A stretch of 64,000 nucleotides of DNA from Okeania sp. SIO1I7 (GTDB taxonomy: Bacteria; Cyanobacteriota; Cyanobacteriia; Cyanobacteriales; Microcoleaceae), in the NCBI GenBank assembly GCA_010672585.1, contig JAAHGF010000004.1, positions 134,489 through 198,488 on the forward strand. Direction: 5' to 3'. Positions within the stretch are counted from its first letter, which is position 1; every line of letters starts with the position of its first letter. A program made the position numbers and the translations under genes. Shown here one piece after another: positions 17,678 to 27,587 of this stretch. Below the pieces are notes generated by a model. It had not been told where the DNA came from. It was given only the letters and a program-made list of their open reading frames with translations, and ran no database searches.

Positions 17678-18835
17678 ATGAAAAATATTTTATTTGTTCT
17701 GTACGAAGATTTTCATTCTAATAGTGCCCTTCATGTGCATCATTTTGCGAATAATTTAGTTAAATTGGGCTTTGATTGTGTGGTGGCTGTTCCTAGAAAT
17801 AAACAGACTGTTTCTCAAGTGGGAGAACATTTAACACATTTATATAATGTGACAGAATATGGTGAATTTTATCGGCTGAATAAATTATTTAAAAATCAGC
17901 AAGGTCCGGATGTGGTTCATGTTTGGACTCCGAGAGAAGTTACGCGAAATTATTGTCATAAACTCCGGAAAGCTTATGATTTTAAATTAGTAATTCATTT
18001 GGAAGATAATGAGGAATATGTTCTGGAAAAATATTTAAACAAACCTTTTAAAGAAATAGCTAATGCTAATGGATCTCTCGCAATTCCAGATAATGTTTCT
18101 CATCCCCAGAAATATCGGGAGTTTCTAGCAAGTGCTGATGGAGTAACAGTAATTATTGAAAGGTTAAAAGAATTTGTGCCGAATAATGTGCCGAGTTTAG
18201 TTTTATGGCCTGGTGTAGAAACCGAGTATTTTTATCCCAGAAATCCCAACCCAGAAATAGTAAAAAGGTTTAATATTCCTGAAAATACTTTAGTTTTTTC
18301 CTACACCGGAAATGTTCATGCTGCTAATACTCATGAGGTGAGAAGTTTGTATTTAGCTGTAGCAATGTTGAACCGAGAAGGTAAACCTGCAGTGTTAGTT
18401 AGAACAGGTAGAGATTTCTGTAATTTTTTGGGAGATGATGATAATTGGGCGCGGAAATATGCCATTGAATTAGGATATCTAGACCGGAGTTTAATGCCAG
18501 AAATTTTGGCTTTGGCAGACGTGTTAATTCAACCAGGTAGACCAGATAAATTTAATGATTATCGTTTCCCCTGTAAATTACCAGAATTTTTGGCAATGGG
18601 TAAACCTGTAATTTTGCCTGCGACTAATATTGGTTTGGTGATGGAAAATGAGAAAGATGCTTTGGTTTTGCCTATGGTTGATGCAGTGAATATTGTTGAA
18701 TCGGTGGGTAAGTTGTTTGAGGATAACTCTCTATCTGAAAAGTTAGGTCAAGGTGCAATTAATTTTGCTAAAACTAATCTCAATTGGCAGAAAAATACAG
18801 AATTATTGAAATCTTTTTATCAAGAGATTCGGTAG
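17678..18835 (+). CDS. GT4-like glycosyltransferase, 385 aa
   Basis: GT-B fold enzyme: N-terminal Rossmann half MKNILFVLYEDFHSNSALHV with HHFANNLVKLGFDCVVAVP, and the C-terminal nucleotide-sugar half with VFSYTGNVHAANTHEV, ALADVLIQPGRPDKFNDYR and FPCKLPEFLAMGKPVILP, the usual E-x7-E-like donor region. Start taken at the ATG 17678; a TTG three bases earlier is less likely. Length is normal for the family. It probably transfers a hexose in the same polysaccharide pathway as the modular genes upstream, but it stands alone in its transcription unit. Confidence 0.85.
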   Translation: MKNILFVLYEDFHSNSALHVHHFANNLVKLGFDCVVAVPRNKQTVSQVGEHLTHLYNVTEYGEFYRLNKLFKNQQGPDVVHVWTPREVTRNYCHKLRKAYDFKLVIHLEDNEEYVLEKYLNKPFKEIANANGSLAIPDNVSHPQKYREFLASADGVTVIIERLKEFVPNNVPSLVLWPGVETEYFYPRNPNPEIVKRFNIPENTLVFSYTGNVHAANTHEVRSLYLAVAMLNREGKPAVLVRTGRDFCNFLGDDDNWARKYAIELGYLDRSLMPEILALADVLIQPGRPDKFNDYRFPCKLPEFLAMGKPVILPATNIGLVMENEKDALVLPMVDAVNIVESVGKLFEDNSLSEKLGQGAINFAKTNLNWQKNTELLKSFYQEIR

Positions 18836-18845
18836 TTTTTTGTGC

Positions 18846-18966
18846 CAGAAGGAAGAAGGAAGAAGGAAGAAGGAAGAAGGAAGAGGGAAGAGGGAAGAGG
18901 GAAAAATATTGCTTTGTCTGAGCTTTCAGGTTTTGAATCTGTCCGTACCCTTTGCTTCGACTGCCA
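18846..18966 (+). repeat. Family P polypurine element, copy 2
   Basis: A GAAGGAAGAAGG tract followed by tttgtctgagctttcagg and ccctttgcttcgactgcc. Same architecture as 61657-61756 and the reverse of 6628-6722, so the tract is the end of a defined repeat rather than random slippage. Confidence 0.75.
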
Positions 18967-19010
18967 GATTATGGAAAGCCTCAAATGTTAATTTATGGCT
19001 TTCTCTCTAT

Positions 19011-19107
19011 TAGACATCTCCAATAATAAAAAATCAAATCAATTATCGTAGATAAATCATCAATTATTTCCCTCTACTCCCTACTTCCTCTTTTCCAGAG
19101 AGGTCTA
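19011..19107 (+). repeat. Family C MITE-like element, copy 1 (97 bp)
   Basis: Terminal TAGACATCTCC and GAGAGGTCTA. The interior (aataataaaaaatcaaatca, then atcaattattt and ctccctacttcctctttt) is shared with 44739, 47779 and 61877. Confidence 0.75.
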
Positions 19108-19134
19108 TTTTAGATTCGTCTTCTGATATAATTA

Positions 19135-19427
19135 GGGTTTGCTGAATAAAGTCTTTTGGTCGGGGTAGGAGTCAGGAGTCAACACACCCCTGCCCCTCCC
19201 CAACCCACCCCCGCCCCTCCCAGGAGGGGAGCCAGGAGGGGAAGTCAGGAGGAACGGGGAATTATAGAGGAGGTAGTCGGAAAAATTGTAAGAGTGATTT
19301 TTCTGCCATAATCGTCCCAAAATACTAGCTTTATGCAGCTCTTGCCAGCAAAAAACTGACACTTTTTTAGACAAAAAAATGCTACAACCTTTATCTGTCA
19401 ATGCTTTGATATTTAATCAGCAAGCCC
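19135..19427 (-). mobile_element. Family J MITE (293 bp) with 6-bp target duplication
   Basis: Inverted ends GGGTTTGCTGAATAAA and TTTAATCAGCAAGCCC. It is flanked by a direct TAATTA at 19129-19134 and 19428-19433. The second copy at 31090-31360 is flanked by a different 6-mer. The interior holds GC-rich ccacccccgcccctcccagg but no transposase gene, so it is non-autonomous. Confidence 0.85.
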
Positions 19428-19600
19428 TAATTATGCCAACTGGGTAATAATAAAAATTAACTACTCTAATATTGTGTAGCGGAAACTAAGGTTTCTTTGT
19501 AAAAAAATATAGTAGATACAGTAAGAATTCAAATTTTTTGATACAAAAATTGCTTATAGAAAGCTTAAGGTGAGGAGCAAAAGAGCCAAAAATCCCATTG

Positions 19601-19957
19601 TTATTCCATTTCTGTTGGTTTAAGTAGTAACTCCACTCCCTCTAATATTTTTTCTACTCTCTCCGGTGAAAGAGTACCTATTTTCTCTGTCAATTTTGCT
19701 TTTTCTACTGTGAAAATCTGGGATATATTCACAACTGTTTGATCTGGTAAATTTGCCTCACCTACTGCCAAAACAATATTACCAGGAACAGCAGCAAGCT
19801 TGAGATTAGAACTTAAACTACAAACAACCACAGTCTTAATCAAACTAAAATTAAAAACATTGTTCTGAATTACAACATGAGGATGTCTGTAAGTACCTTG
19901 AGAACCGGATGGTTCATCTAATTCAATCCAGAATATATCACCTTGATTAATTAGCAC
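19601..19957 (-). CDS. MazF/PemK-family toxin endoribonuclease, 118 aa
   Basis: Matches the MazF fold: INQGDIFWIELDEPSGSQGT with the conserved HPHVVIQNN strand, KTVVVCSLSSNLKLA and GNIVL, and the C-terminal VVNISQIFTVEKAKL. Family members cleave mRNA at short sequence motifs when their antitoxin is lost. Normal length. Its start overlaps the end of the antitoxin gene by 7 bp, indicating translational coupling in one transcript. It sits between repeat elements and the ccdA gene, like many movable toxin-antitoxin modules. Confidence 0.9.
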   Translation of the reverse strand: MLINQGDIFWIELDEPSGSQGTYRHPHVVIQNNVFNFSLIKTVVVCSLSSNLKLAAVPGNIVLAVGEANLPDQTVVNISQIFTVEKAKLTEKIGTLSPERVEKILEGVELLLKPTEME

Positions 19958-20205
19958 TCGTCCTCTATTATACTCCTATGATGTCCACTAATACTACTTA
20001 TTGATGTCAATGCTTCTGTCTCAGAAACATCCTCATAAGCAGCATTTATTTTTTCTAGCAATAGTCGATTTTGATGCCGACGAATAAACTCCTCTAGAGC
20101 GATCGCAATTAAACGACTTCTAGATATTTTCATTTCTGCTGCTAGTGCTTCAGCTTGTTCAAACAGATACTCTTGTAATGAAATTGCAGTTTTGACAGTG
20201 GCCAT
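19951..20205 (-). CDS. Ribbon-helix-helix antitoxin for the MazF toxin, 84 aa
   Basis: The N-terminal half (VKTAISLQEYLFEQAEALAA then ISRSRLIAIALEEFIRRHQN) is a ribbon-helix-helix DNA-binding domain. The C-terminal tail (about 35 residues, ending ISGHHRSIIEDEC) is the kind of flexible segment that wraps the toxin. First gene of the pair, overlapping the toxin start by 7 bp. It would neutralise the toxin and repress the operon from the AT-rich region upstream of 20205. Confidence 0.85.
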   Translation of the reverse strand: MATVKTAISLQEYLFEQAEALAAEMKISRSRLIAIALEEFIRRHQNRLLLEKINAAYEDVSETEALTSISSISGHHRSIIEDEC

Positions 20206-20643
20206 ATAATTATAATTTAACTTTTATGTTAGTATAATCACAGGTTATATTGCTGTCAATACTTATTCTCAAAGGTCTTACCTCTGGGATTTATTGAGAC
20301 ATTTAAATCCTCCTGATACTCAAACTCAAAATTATCCTATATTCTAGATTTAATTTAGAGTCAATTTGTTTCAAATAATTCCAGAGAAAATCTTAAATTC
20401 AGGAAAAATCTAAAATCTAAGATTGAAAAGGACAGAGGCCAGAAGGAAAAATTGCTTGAGATTTGAATCTTGATCCAATCGTAGGAAGTGTAAAAATATC
20501 CAGTATTCCAGCCTTCATAGCAAAAAGGCAAGAAGTTTTGGGTGTCTAATAACGGAATCTTCATCTGCGACCTTGCTATAACTTCTGCCACTGAAGCAAA
20601 TATTTTAGTTCTACTTAGATAAATAGAGTAATTAATCATAACT
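20206..20643. other. Region between the antitoxin and ccdA
   Basis: Holds the divergent promoters. A 92-codon frame on the minus strand (20361-20639) has no recognisable domain and loses protein-like character in its second half (rich in F, L, S, N). Its start is next to the ccdA start. I do not call it a gene, but a fragment cannot be excluded. Confidence 0.35.
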
Positions 20644-21378
20644 ATGGAAACTTTTCTGACTTTACTTTACGAAACTACTCAATATGCAAATACCATAGTG
20701 AAGACTCAACTCATACATCTAAGTTGGGTCAGTTTGATAATTATATTTGTAGCTGGTTTACTTACCAGTTTGACACCCTGTATGCTTTCGATGTTACCAA
20801 TAACTATTGGTTATATTGGTGGATATGAAGCCCAGAACCGTATTCAAGCTGCTGCTCAATCTACTTGGTTCTCTTTAGGATTAGCCACAACTCTTGCTGG
20901 TTTAGGGATTGTAGCATCATTGCTGGGAAAAGTATATGGTCAAGTAGGTATAGGATTGCCAATTATTGTTAGTATAGTTGCTATTTTAATGGGTCTTAAT
21001 TTACTAGAAGCATTGCCATTACCTATGCCTTCTTTTGACAGTATGGGATGGATATCTCAAGATTTACCTAAAGGAATACGTTCATATTTATTAGGTTTAA
21101 CATTTGGTTTAGTTGCATCTCCCTGTAGTACTCCCGTATTAGCAACATTATTAGCTTGGGTTTCTACAACTGGAGACTTGGTTTTAGGAGGGGTTTTATT
21201 GTTATTTTATGCTTTTGGTTATGTAACGCCTTTGATATTAGCAGGTGCTTTTATAGCTAATATTAAAAACTTTTTAGAACTACGAAAATGGTCTAGTTGG
21301 ATTACACCTGCTAGTGGTATTTTATTAGTTGGTTTTGGTGTATTTTCTCTGTTATTTAGAATAGTACCAATTACTTAA
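20644..21378 (+). CDS. ccdA: Cytochrome c biogenesis thiol transporter CcdA
   Basis: Six-helix DsbD-type membrane protein of 244 residues. The two redox cysteines lie in LTSLTPCMLSMLPITIGY (first helix) and GLVASPCSTPVLATLLAW (fourth helix), in the usual TPC and SPC contexts. CcdA carries electrons across the thylakoid membrane to keep the haem-binding cysteines of apocytochromes reduced in System II maturation. It normally sits directly before ccs1; here ccs1 follows on the same strand but 2.9 kb away, after a family A repeat, other repeats and a tnpB element. Confidence 0.93.
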   Translation: METFLTLLYETTQYANTIVKTQLIHLSWVSLIIIFVAGLLTSLTPCMLSMLPITIGYIGGYEAQNRIQAAAQSTWFSLGLATTLAGLGIVASLLGKVYGQVGIGLPIIVSIVAILMGLNLLEALPLPMPSFDSMGWISQDLPKGIRSYLLGLTFGLVASPCSTPVLATLLAWVSTTGDLVLGGVLLLFYAFGYVTPLILAGAFIANIKNFLELRKWSSWITPASGILLVGFGVFSLLFRIVPIT

Positions 21379-21403
21379 AAACAAGGTAGTTTGATAGATA
21401 GTA

Positions 21404-21755
21404 TTCATTAATGGATAATTGATAATGGATAATTGATAATTACCTCGGGTTTTAACCGCTACGGAATTGAATATAAGGAAATATTATTTCTTCACAGGAG
21501 TCGATTGGATATGGCGAAAAGACCTCGCCATCCCACCCAACGGGTGCGCTCCGAAGAGAGAACTCCGTTCCGCTGTCGCGTTTCGCGTCAGCGTTGCGTT
21601 ACGCCAGTTTTGCGAAGCAAAAGCAAACGACCGCTGTCTTGGTCGATTGGATATGGCGAGGGGACCTCGCCATCCCTCGACCGCTTTTTTCCCCTTAAAA
21701 GGGTCGGCTTCAAGGCGCGAATTATTTAATTATTAATTAGTTAATTATTCGGTAA
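21404..21755 (+). repeat. Family A interspersed repeat, copy 3 (long form, about 352 bp)
   Basis: The TCGATTGGATATGGCGA...GACCTCGCCATCC hairpin block is present twice (about 21502 and 21642), with a GC-rich gtgcgctccgaagagagaac stretch between. It starts 26 bases after ccdA. Open frames through it (21433-21736) are products of the repeat. Confidence 0.85.
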
Positions 21756-22089
21756 TACCATTTATCAAAAAAATACTATATTTACATAAGACTTCAATGA
21801 TCAAGTAAAATAATTAAGTAATTAGTAGTAGTTAATAACGTTTTTAGCGATTCTTAGCTAGTAAATGTATATTATTCTTATGTTTACTACTCCCAGTACG
21901 AGCGTCCCATGTAATTTTCCTGCCCACTCCCCTACTCCCTTCCTCAATAAAACATAGAAAATTTTTTGAGATTTGGTATGATTTATGGTTGAGGTGGTAA
22001 ACAAAAAATAGTCAAATTATTGATACTTTAGTCAAAATAGGTTAAAAATATGCTCAAAAGTTTATCTTTTCTTTTGCGGGTTTAATACC

Positions 22090-22190
22090 CCACCGTCAAT
22101 GGGAGTGATTAAAATTGCTTGGGGTTTGTAGACACGGAGTGGCCTGTCGAAGACTATCCATAAGCAATTTTCCCTTCTGCCTTCTTCAAA
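22090..22190 (+). repeat. Family H repeat, copy 1
   Basis: Shares gtgattaaaattgcttgggg, gactatcc and ttttcccttctgccttct with 55256-55359. Function unknown. Confidence 0.6.
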
Positions 22191-22295
22191 CAGTAATGGT
22201 AATACCATTTCACTTTAAGGATGTCACAAATAGTTTCAAAGTTATAATGTCAAATAATCCGTTGAAAGTATTGAAACTTCAAAGTTTTTTGTCTT

Positions 22296-22384
22296 AGGAC
22301 TTACGCAGAGAATCTATATATAGCGATGGTGAATGGTATTTTCCCCTACAGATGGTGGTTTAAAAGTAAATTTGCGTAATTCCT
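22296..22384 (+). repeat. Family G element, copy 2 (89 bp)
   Basis: Starts AGGACTTACGCA and ends TTTGCGTAATTCCT, giving an imperfect terminal inverted repeat. The inner CCCCTACAGATGGTG matches the copy at 8744. This copy lacks the GC-rich insert of copy 1. Confidence 0.65.
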
Positions 22385-22711
22385 GTGTCTATTAAATCTT
22401 AACTTTCAACTTTTGAATTTTGACTTTTGACTTCCGTGAAATGGTATAACTTTTTTGCCTTGAATCAACTACTTTTTAGATGTATCTAGGTTTTCCTAGG
22501 TCATGCTACGCAAACAACCATTTTTACCTAAATAACACGGGAGCATGAAAGCCATCGTCTTTTAAGCGATGGATGAAAGGCGAGGAGTCGGATTTTAATC
22601 CGATGTATTTTATTTGACCGAAAAGCCACGTTGAAGGCCCCGTGTTTGAACCGTGGGGATGAAAACAAGGGAGTTATTTAGACTAGACAACTAAAGTAGC
22701 CCTCTGTTACT

Positions 22712-24061
22712 ATGATCAACAATAAGTTTTCAGTCCGCCTGTTTCAAATGTACTCTTGTCAGCAAGTTTTAGTAGGTAAAAATCCTGAATTAATTGCTAT
22801 CTTAAAATTCTTGTGCGAACAGTCTCACAAGCTAACTAACATGGGAATATATTATGCCAGGCAACTATATTTTAAGTCTCAAAAAGGCATTGGCAAGTAT
22901 GACTTAAAAAAGGTATACAAAAAGAACAATCACTATAAAGTTTTACATTCTCAAGCAGCACAACAAATATTGAGAACTGTAGCGGAATCATTTCGCTCTT
23001 ATTATGGTCTAATAAAAGCCTATAATGAAGGTAAAATCGAACACAGACCAAGGATTCCTAACTATAGAAAAAAAGGGGGAATGGCTACAGTTAGCTATCC
23101 CAAACAAGCATTAAAACTTAAAGATAATCAAATTAGAGTACCACTAGGTAATACCTGTAAGCGCTGGTTTGGTCTAGATTGCTTTTATATTCCTATGCCA
23201 AGTAATCTTGAATTTTTATCTCTTAAAGAACTGAGAATATTACCGAGGAACAGATGCTTTTATTGGGAATTTATCTATGAAAAAGAAGAAGTAGTTAAAC
23301 CTCAATTAAATCAAGATAATGTATTAGGAATAGACCATGGTGTAAATAATTGGTTGACCTGTGTATCTAATGTAGGTACAAGCTTAATTGTAGATGGGAA
23401 ACACCCACCCCTATCCCCTCCCGGGAGGGGAACTAAAGGGGTGGGTTGGTACAACAAACAAGTATCAACTATTAAAGAAAATCAACCGACTGGATTTTGG
23501 TCAAATAAATTAGCTTCCATTACTGAAATTCGCAACCGCCAAATTCGTGACGGAATTAATAAAGCAGCCAGAATAGTAATTAATCATTGTTTAAAAAATT
23601 CTATTGGTACAATTGTATTTGGTTGGAATAAAGGTCAGAAAAATCAAATAGAATTAGGAAAAAAAAGTAATTCTGAGTTTGTACCAATTCCTACAGCTAG
23701 ACTCAAAGAAAGAATAGCTCAATTATGCTATGAATATGGAATAATATTTATAGAAACAGAAGAGAGTTATACAAGTGTCGCTTCATTTTTAGATGGTGAC
23801 GATCTGCCTATTTATGGTGAGAAACCCAATGATTGGAAACCGTCAGGAAAAAGAATAAAGCGTGGTTTGTATAAAGCACGTAATAATTGGTTAATTAATG
23901 CAGACTGTAATGGGGCTGCAAATATAATCACAAAAGTAAGCAGAAAGCTAAGGTTAAACTTAAGCCGACTGTGTAGGGGCACCGCGGAAATTGTCCCCAG
24001 AGAGTTTATCTTTGGTCAGCTAAGAATAGACGGAGCAACACGGATTTATCCTGTTGCGTAG
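22712..24061 (+). CDS. tnpB: TnpB RNA-guided nuclease-like protein (449 aa)
   Basis: TnpB of the IS891/IS1136/IS1341 type. Seen: N-terminal LCEQSHKLTNMGIYYARQLY, the first RuvC aspartate in VLGIDHGVNNWLTCVSN, the segment TIVFGWNKGQKNQ at the second RuvC motif, IFIETEESYTSVASFLDGDD, and the third acidic site in LINADCNGAANI. TnpB proteins are transposon-encoded endonucleases guided by an RNA from the element's right end. A class I GC-rich insert (KHPPLSPPGRGTKGVGW) interrupts the loop after LIVDG, in frame. The full frame is open, so activity is possible. Confidence 0.88.
   Translation: MINNKFSVRLFQMYSCQQVLVGKNPELIAILKFLCEQSHKLTNMGIYYARQLYFKSQKGIGKYDLKKVYKKNNHYKVLHSQAAQQILRTVAESFRSYYGLIKAYNEGKIEHRPRIPNYRKKGGMATVSYPKQALKLKDNQIRVPLGNTCKRWFGLDCFYIPMPSNLEFLSLKELRILPRNRCFYWEFIYEKEEVVKPQLNQDNVLGIDHGVNNWLTCVSNVGTSLIVDGKHPPLSPPGRGTKGVGWYNKQVSTIKENQPTGFWSNKLASITEIRNRQIRDGINKAARIVINHCLKNSIGTIVFGWNKGQKNQIELGKKSNSEFVPIPTARLKERIAQLCYEYGIIFIETEESYTSVASFLDGDDLPIYGEKPNDWKPSGKRIKRGLYKARNNWLINADCNGAANIITKVSRKLRLNLSRLCRGTAEIVPREFIFGQLRIDGATRIYPVA
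23404..23445. repeat. Class I palindromic insert in tnpB
   Basis: cccacccctatcccctccc then gggaggggaactaaaggggt-ggg: a G/C palindrome centred on CCCGGG, lying in frame inside tnpB. The same palindrome lies in two other tnpB genes at different protein positions (26014-26055 and 48956-48998). Confidence 0.85.
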
Positions 24062-24280
24062 TATCTGCTTAGAATCCCCTCGGCAAAAGCTGCGGGGAGT
24101 AGTCAACCTTTTCAGGTATTTGCCTTGCTAATACTGGATTTAAAGCCATTTTCGGTATGAAAAATCTCAAAGTGCTGTTATGATGAATGATTTAGGATTA
24201 CTGTACTTGACTTTTTCGAGGGAATATTACTATTGGTACACTACGATGAAAAAATATAAAATCTGATAGGAATTAAATTA

Positions 24281-25654
24281 ATGGATGCTAAAGATTCAGG
24301 ATTAGGCTGGACGTTAAATCCTCTCAAAATATTTAGAAGAGAAATATTGCCATTATTGGCTGATTTACGGTTAGCGATCACTTTATTATTAATAATTGCT
24401 ATAAGCAGCATTTCTGGCACAGTTATAGAGCAAGGTGAATCAATAAATTTTTATCAGGAAAATTATCCAGAAAAACCAGCATTGTTTGGATTTTTGACTT
24501 GGAAAGTAATTTTGTTATTAGAGTTAGACCATGTCTACCGTACTTGGTGGTTTTTATCAATATTAATTTTGTTTGGAGCAAGTTTAACTGCTTGTACATT
24601 TACGCGACAAATGCCAGCCCTAAAGTCTGCTAATCGCTGGAAATTCTATAATAAGAAACAACAATTTGAGAACTTAGCATTAAGTACAGAAATAGAAACA
24701 GCTTCCCTAGATTCCCTAGGAAAAATATTACAGCAACGTGGTTATCAGGTATTTCAAGAAGGAGATAAACTTTATGGGCGCAAAGGAATTATTGGTAAAA
24801 TTGGCCCCATAATAGTTCACGCTAGTATGTTGATTATTTTAGCAGGGTCAATAGTTGGTTCAATGACCGGATTTATCGGTCAAGAAATAGTACCGAGTGG
24901 AGAAACTTTTCAAATTAAAAATATTGTGGATGCCGGAATTTTTGCCGAATCACAAATTCCTCAAGATTGGTTAGTCCGGGTAAATCGTTTCTGGATTGAC
25001 TATACTCCAGAAGGAGCAATTGACCAGTTTTATTCAGACCTATCAGTATTAGATAAAAATGGCTCCGAAGTCGATCGGAAAACTATATTTGTGAATCAAC
25101 CTATGAGATATCATGGGGTGACAATGTATCAGGCAGATTGGGCAATCGCTGCTGTTCAAGTCAGAGTTAATAGAAGCCCTGTTTTTGAGTTACCAATGGC
25201 CAAATTAGATACAGCGGTCGGGGGCAGAATTTGGGGAACTTGGATTCCGACTAAACCAGATTTGAGTGAGGGTGTATCTTTACTGGCAAGAGATTTACAA
25301 GGAACTGTATTAATTTACGATGCCACTGGTAAATTAGTTGCTAGTGTGCGGGAAGGAATGTCTACAGAAGTTAATGGGATAACGCTATTTGTTGACAAAA
25401 TTATAGGTAGTACGGGTTTACAAATAAAAGCTGACCCTGGAATTCCTATTGTTTATTTAGGTTTTGGTTTATTGATGTTGAGTGTGTTGATGAGTTATGT
25501 TTCTCACTCGCAAATTTGGGCTTGGCAAGAAAGCGAGCGGGTTTATATTGGAGGTAAAACTAATCGCGCTAGTGTGGCCTTTGAACGGGAAATGTTGGAT
25601 ATTTTAGATAGATTAGATCGTAGACCTCTTGCAAAAGTGGCTGATACAGTATGA
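24281..25654 (+). CDS. ccs1: Cytochrome c biogenesis protein Ccs1/CcsB (ResB family)
   Basis: 457 residues, ResB fold. N-terminal helices start [20 protein letters not shown] with the conserved SGTVIEQGE, a second pair [20 protein letters not shown], a third helix [20 protein letters not shown] (conserved His), a large lumenal domain, and the last helix [20 protein letters not shown]. Ccs1 with CcsA forms the haem-delivery and ligation complex of System II on the thylakoid lumen side. The ATG at 24281 follows taggaatt. Its natural partner ccdA is upstream on the same strand, but the intervening IS means ccs1 must now use its own promoter or one from the IS. Confidence 0.93.
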   Translation: MDAKDSGLGWTLNPLKIFRREILPLLADLRLAITLLLIIAISSISGTVIEQGESINFYQENYPEKPALFGFLTWKVILLLELDHVYRTWWFLSILILFGASLTACTFTRQMPALKSANRWKFYNKKQQFENLALSTEIETASLDSLGKILQQRGYQVFQEGDKLYGRKGIIGKIGPIIVHASMLIILAGSIVGSMTGFIGQEIVPSGETFQIKNIVDAGIFAESQIPQDWLVRVNRFWIDYTPEGAIDQFYSDLSVLDKNGSEVDRKTIFVNQPMRYHGVTMYQADWAIAAVQVRVNRSPVFELPMAKLDTAVGGRIWGTWIPTKPDLSEGVSLLARDLQGTVLIYDATGKLVASVREGMSTEVNGITLFVDKIIGSTGLQIKADPGIPIVYLGFGLLMLSVLMSYVSHSQIWAWQESERVYIGGKTNRASVAFEREMLDILDRLDRRPLAKVADTV

Positions 25655-25929
25655 TGAGACTACTCAGTAGCGATCGCTAACTCCAAACAGGGGAGGGAGG
25701 GTAGGAAGTGTGGGGATGGTGGAGAGTACAGGGTCTGGTCTAACCCTATGCTGCAAACTTCACGCAAGACCCGCATCCTCTTTTCGGACTACACTCGAGT
25801 TATACTGTCGATGATGAAAAACCTACCCTTGTCAGGATGGGGTGCTTTGAAACGGGGGTTGGTGAATCAAGCTATGAAAGCTAAATTTAGCCAAATATAA
25901 AATGCTTTTCAGTTAATAGTTAGGCGATT
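25655..25929. other. Non-coding gap with a GC-richer block after ccs1
   Basis: Contains a HIP1 octamer (25669) and a GC-richer stretch, about 25740-25900, unlike its surroundings. A 43-codon ATG frame (25748-25900) crosses it and reads VILSMMKNLPLSGWGALKRG near the end; I cannot link it to a family. It could be a small gene, an RNA or a relic of the neighbouring IS. Confidence 0.3.
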
Positions 25930-25973
25930 TTGACATCCTCCCCGGCCTGAAGGCACGGGGATTCCTACCGAGC

Positions 25974-27211
25974 CTAAGCTCCTCGGCGAGTTGACGTCTC
26001 ACAGGCTGCTGCACCCACCCCTCTTGCTCCCCTCCCGGGAGGGGATGGGGGTGGGTTACGCTTGCCTCCACGTCCGTTTAATGTCTCGGACTGCCCGCCC
26101 GCGACTAATATATTTATCGCTGCATTCTCGTCTCTATCATGTTTTGCACCACAGTTGAGACACTCCCATTCTCGCACCTTCAGGTCTAGCTTCCCACCTT
26201 TAAAGCCACAATTTGAGCAAACTTGGGATGTTGGCTCAAGGGCGACTAATTACTCTGAAATCGCGACCATATTTTTCTGCTTTTCCTTCTAAAAAAGTCC
26301 TGAATGTTCTCCAACCTAAATCAGAAATTGCTCTGGATAATTTACGGTTTTTCACCATACCAGAAACGTTTAAATTTTCTAAAATAATTGTTTGGTTTTC
26401 ACGAATTATTTCAGTAGATAATTTATGTAGAAAATCTGTCCTTGTATCTTTCAGCTTGGCATGGAACTTAGCTACTCTAACCCTGGCTTTTTCATACCTT
26501 TTAGAGCCTTTAGTTTTATGAGATAATGACTTACTTAACTTTTGATACTTCTTAATTCGTTTCTTTAGTGGCTTAGGAGCATCAACCTTTGTACCGTCGC
26601 TGAATGTAGCAAAGGTTTTAATACCTAAATCTATACCTACTGAATTATCAGTTTTAGGTAAGACTTCTGGTTGTATTTCTACTACAAAACTCAAGAAATA
26701 TCTATGAGCTGAATCTTTGATTACTGTTACTGATGATGGAGCAGCAGGTAAATCTCTTGACCATACAATTTTCAGCTTTCCAATCTTGGCGCTTCTAAAC
26801 TTTGTGTTGACCAACTTTAAACCCTCCCTTTGTAAATCTAGCAGTTTGCTTTGACTTTCTACTTTTAAATTTAGGAGGTTTAATAGGTTTACCTTTCTGT
26901 TGACCTTTAGTTGATTTGAAAAAGTTTTGATAAGCCTGGTTTAAATCATTCAAAGATTGCTGCAATGGTATGTTAGAGACTTCTGACAACCATTCTCTTT
27001 CTTCAGTCTTTTTAGCTTGAGTAATAAAAAGCTTTTGTAGTTCTGAATTAGAAGATTTCTTTTCTCCTGATTTATACCTATTTTGGCAGTAAACTAGACT
27101 ATCATTCCAAACCACACGGACACAGCCAAATAGCTTGGATAATCGGTATTTTTGTCCCGGTGTTGGATATATACGGTACTTAAATCTAGCTTTCATAACT
27201 TGACGCATCAA
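25974..27211 (-). pseudogene. tnpB: TnpB, broken by two frameshifts
   Basis: Three consecutive pieces in different frames rebuild one TnpB. Piece one (26795-27211) runs from MKARFKYRIYPTPGQKYRLS to RFTKGGFKVGQH. Piece two (26236-26814) has SVGIDLGIKTFATFSDG (first Asp) and ENQTIILENLNVSGM (Glu). Piece three (from about 26238 down to 25974) has [31 protein letters not shown] (zinc finger and third Asp). The second shift is visible where CGC-CCTT-GAG replaces the expected R-W-E codons. A class I insert ([15 protein letters not shown]) follows the catalytic region. Nuclease function is lost, but the RNA-encoding end may remain. Confidence 0.85.
26014..26055. repeat. Class I palindromic insert near the 3' end of the broken tnpB
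   Basis: cccacccctcttgctcccct then cccgggagggg and atgggggtggg. Virtually the same sequence as at 48956-48998, but located after the C-terminal INIL motif rather than before the second half of the RuvC domain. Confidence 0.85.
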
Positions 27212-27419
27212 ACTAACGAAATTATAACATATTTTTTATTGAAAAAAATCAACCCGCAATAAAAAGTCGCCCTAGAAGGGCGAGGCTTGAGACCCATTTT
27301 TTCGGTCATTAAAGCACAATCATAGCCACGCATCACCAACGCCAAAAAAACGTATTGCTATACTTTTTTAAATAATAATGATTAAAGTTAGAGAAACTCA
27401 GGCCGAAGTCTACTATTAA

Positions 27420-27583
27420 TATCATGTCCTCATATCCGAAGGCAATCGTTTGTATAAACCCAAGGGTGAATATCTACAGATTTAAGTTTTTTTCTTGCTC
27501 AATAGCCTTCCTTCCTCTTCCCTCTTCCAACTTCGGTCTTCCTTACCTTCGCGCTTATAATACCGATGCTACCGGACATGATA
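27420..27583. mobile_element. Family D MITE, copy 1 (164 bp), 3-bp TAA duplication
   Basis: Ends TATCATGTCC and GGACATGATA. Flanked on both sides by TAA. Non-coding with a CTTCC-rich tract. It abuts the stop of the downstream minus-strand gene at 27588. Confidence 0.75.
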
Positions 27584-27587
27584 TAAG

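Larger units (their letters stand above)
22510..24110 (+). mobile_element. IS200/IS605-family tnpB-only element inserted between ccdA and ccs1
   Basis: Upstream of tnpB are stacked hairpins (gccatcg-tcttttaa-gcgatgg; gtcggatt-tt-aatccgat) typical of the left end. Downstream a cccctcggc-aaaa-gctgcgggg hairpin at about 24076-24098 marks the right end. No tnpA is present, so movement would need a transposase from elsewhere. The right end plus the tnpB 3' end should encode the guide (omega) RNA. Exact borders are uncertain. Confidence 0.65.
25930..27310 (-). mobile_element. Decayed IS200/IS605-family tnpB-only element
   Basis: One end is TTGACATCCTCCCCGGCC with the ggcacgggga hairpin arm (25930-25968). 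The other end, beyond the tnpB start, has gtcgccctagaagggcgagg and gagacccattttttcgg (about 27264-27305), the usual opposite end in cyanobacterial copies. tnpB inside is frameshifted twice. The element follows ccs1 in convergent orientation. Confidence 0.7.

Noticed and set aside
21433..21736. Two overlapping plus-strand frames of 89 and 98 codons
   Set aside because: They lie entirely within family A copy 3 and encode the repeat's hairpin block.
25740..25900. Riboswitch or structural RNA in the GC-richer block after ccs1
   Set aside because: I could not match it to any RNA family by eye and did not find convincing paired stems; kept only as a gap note.
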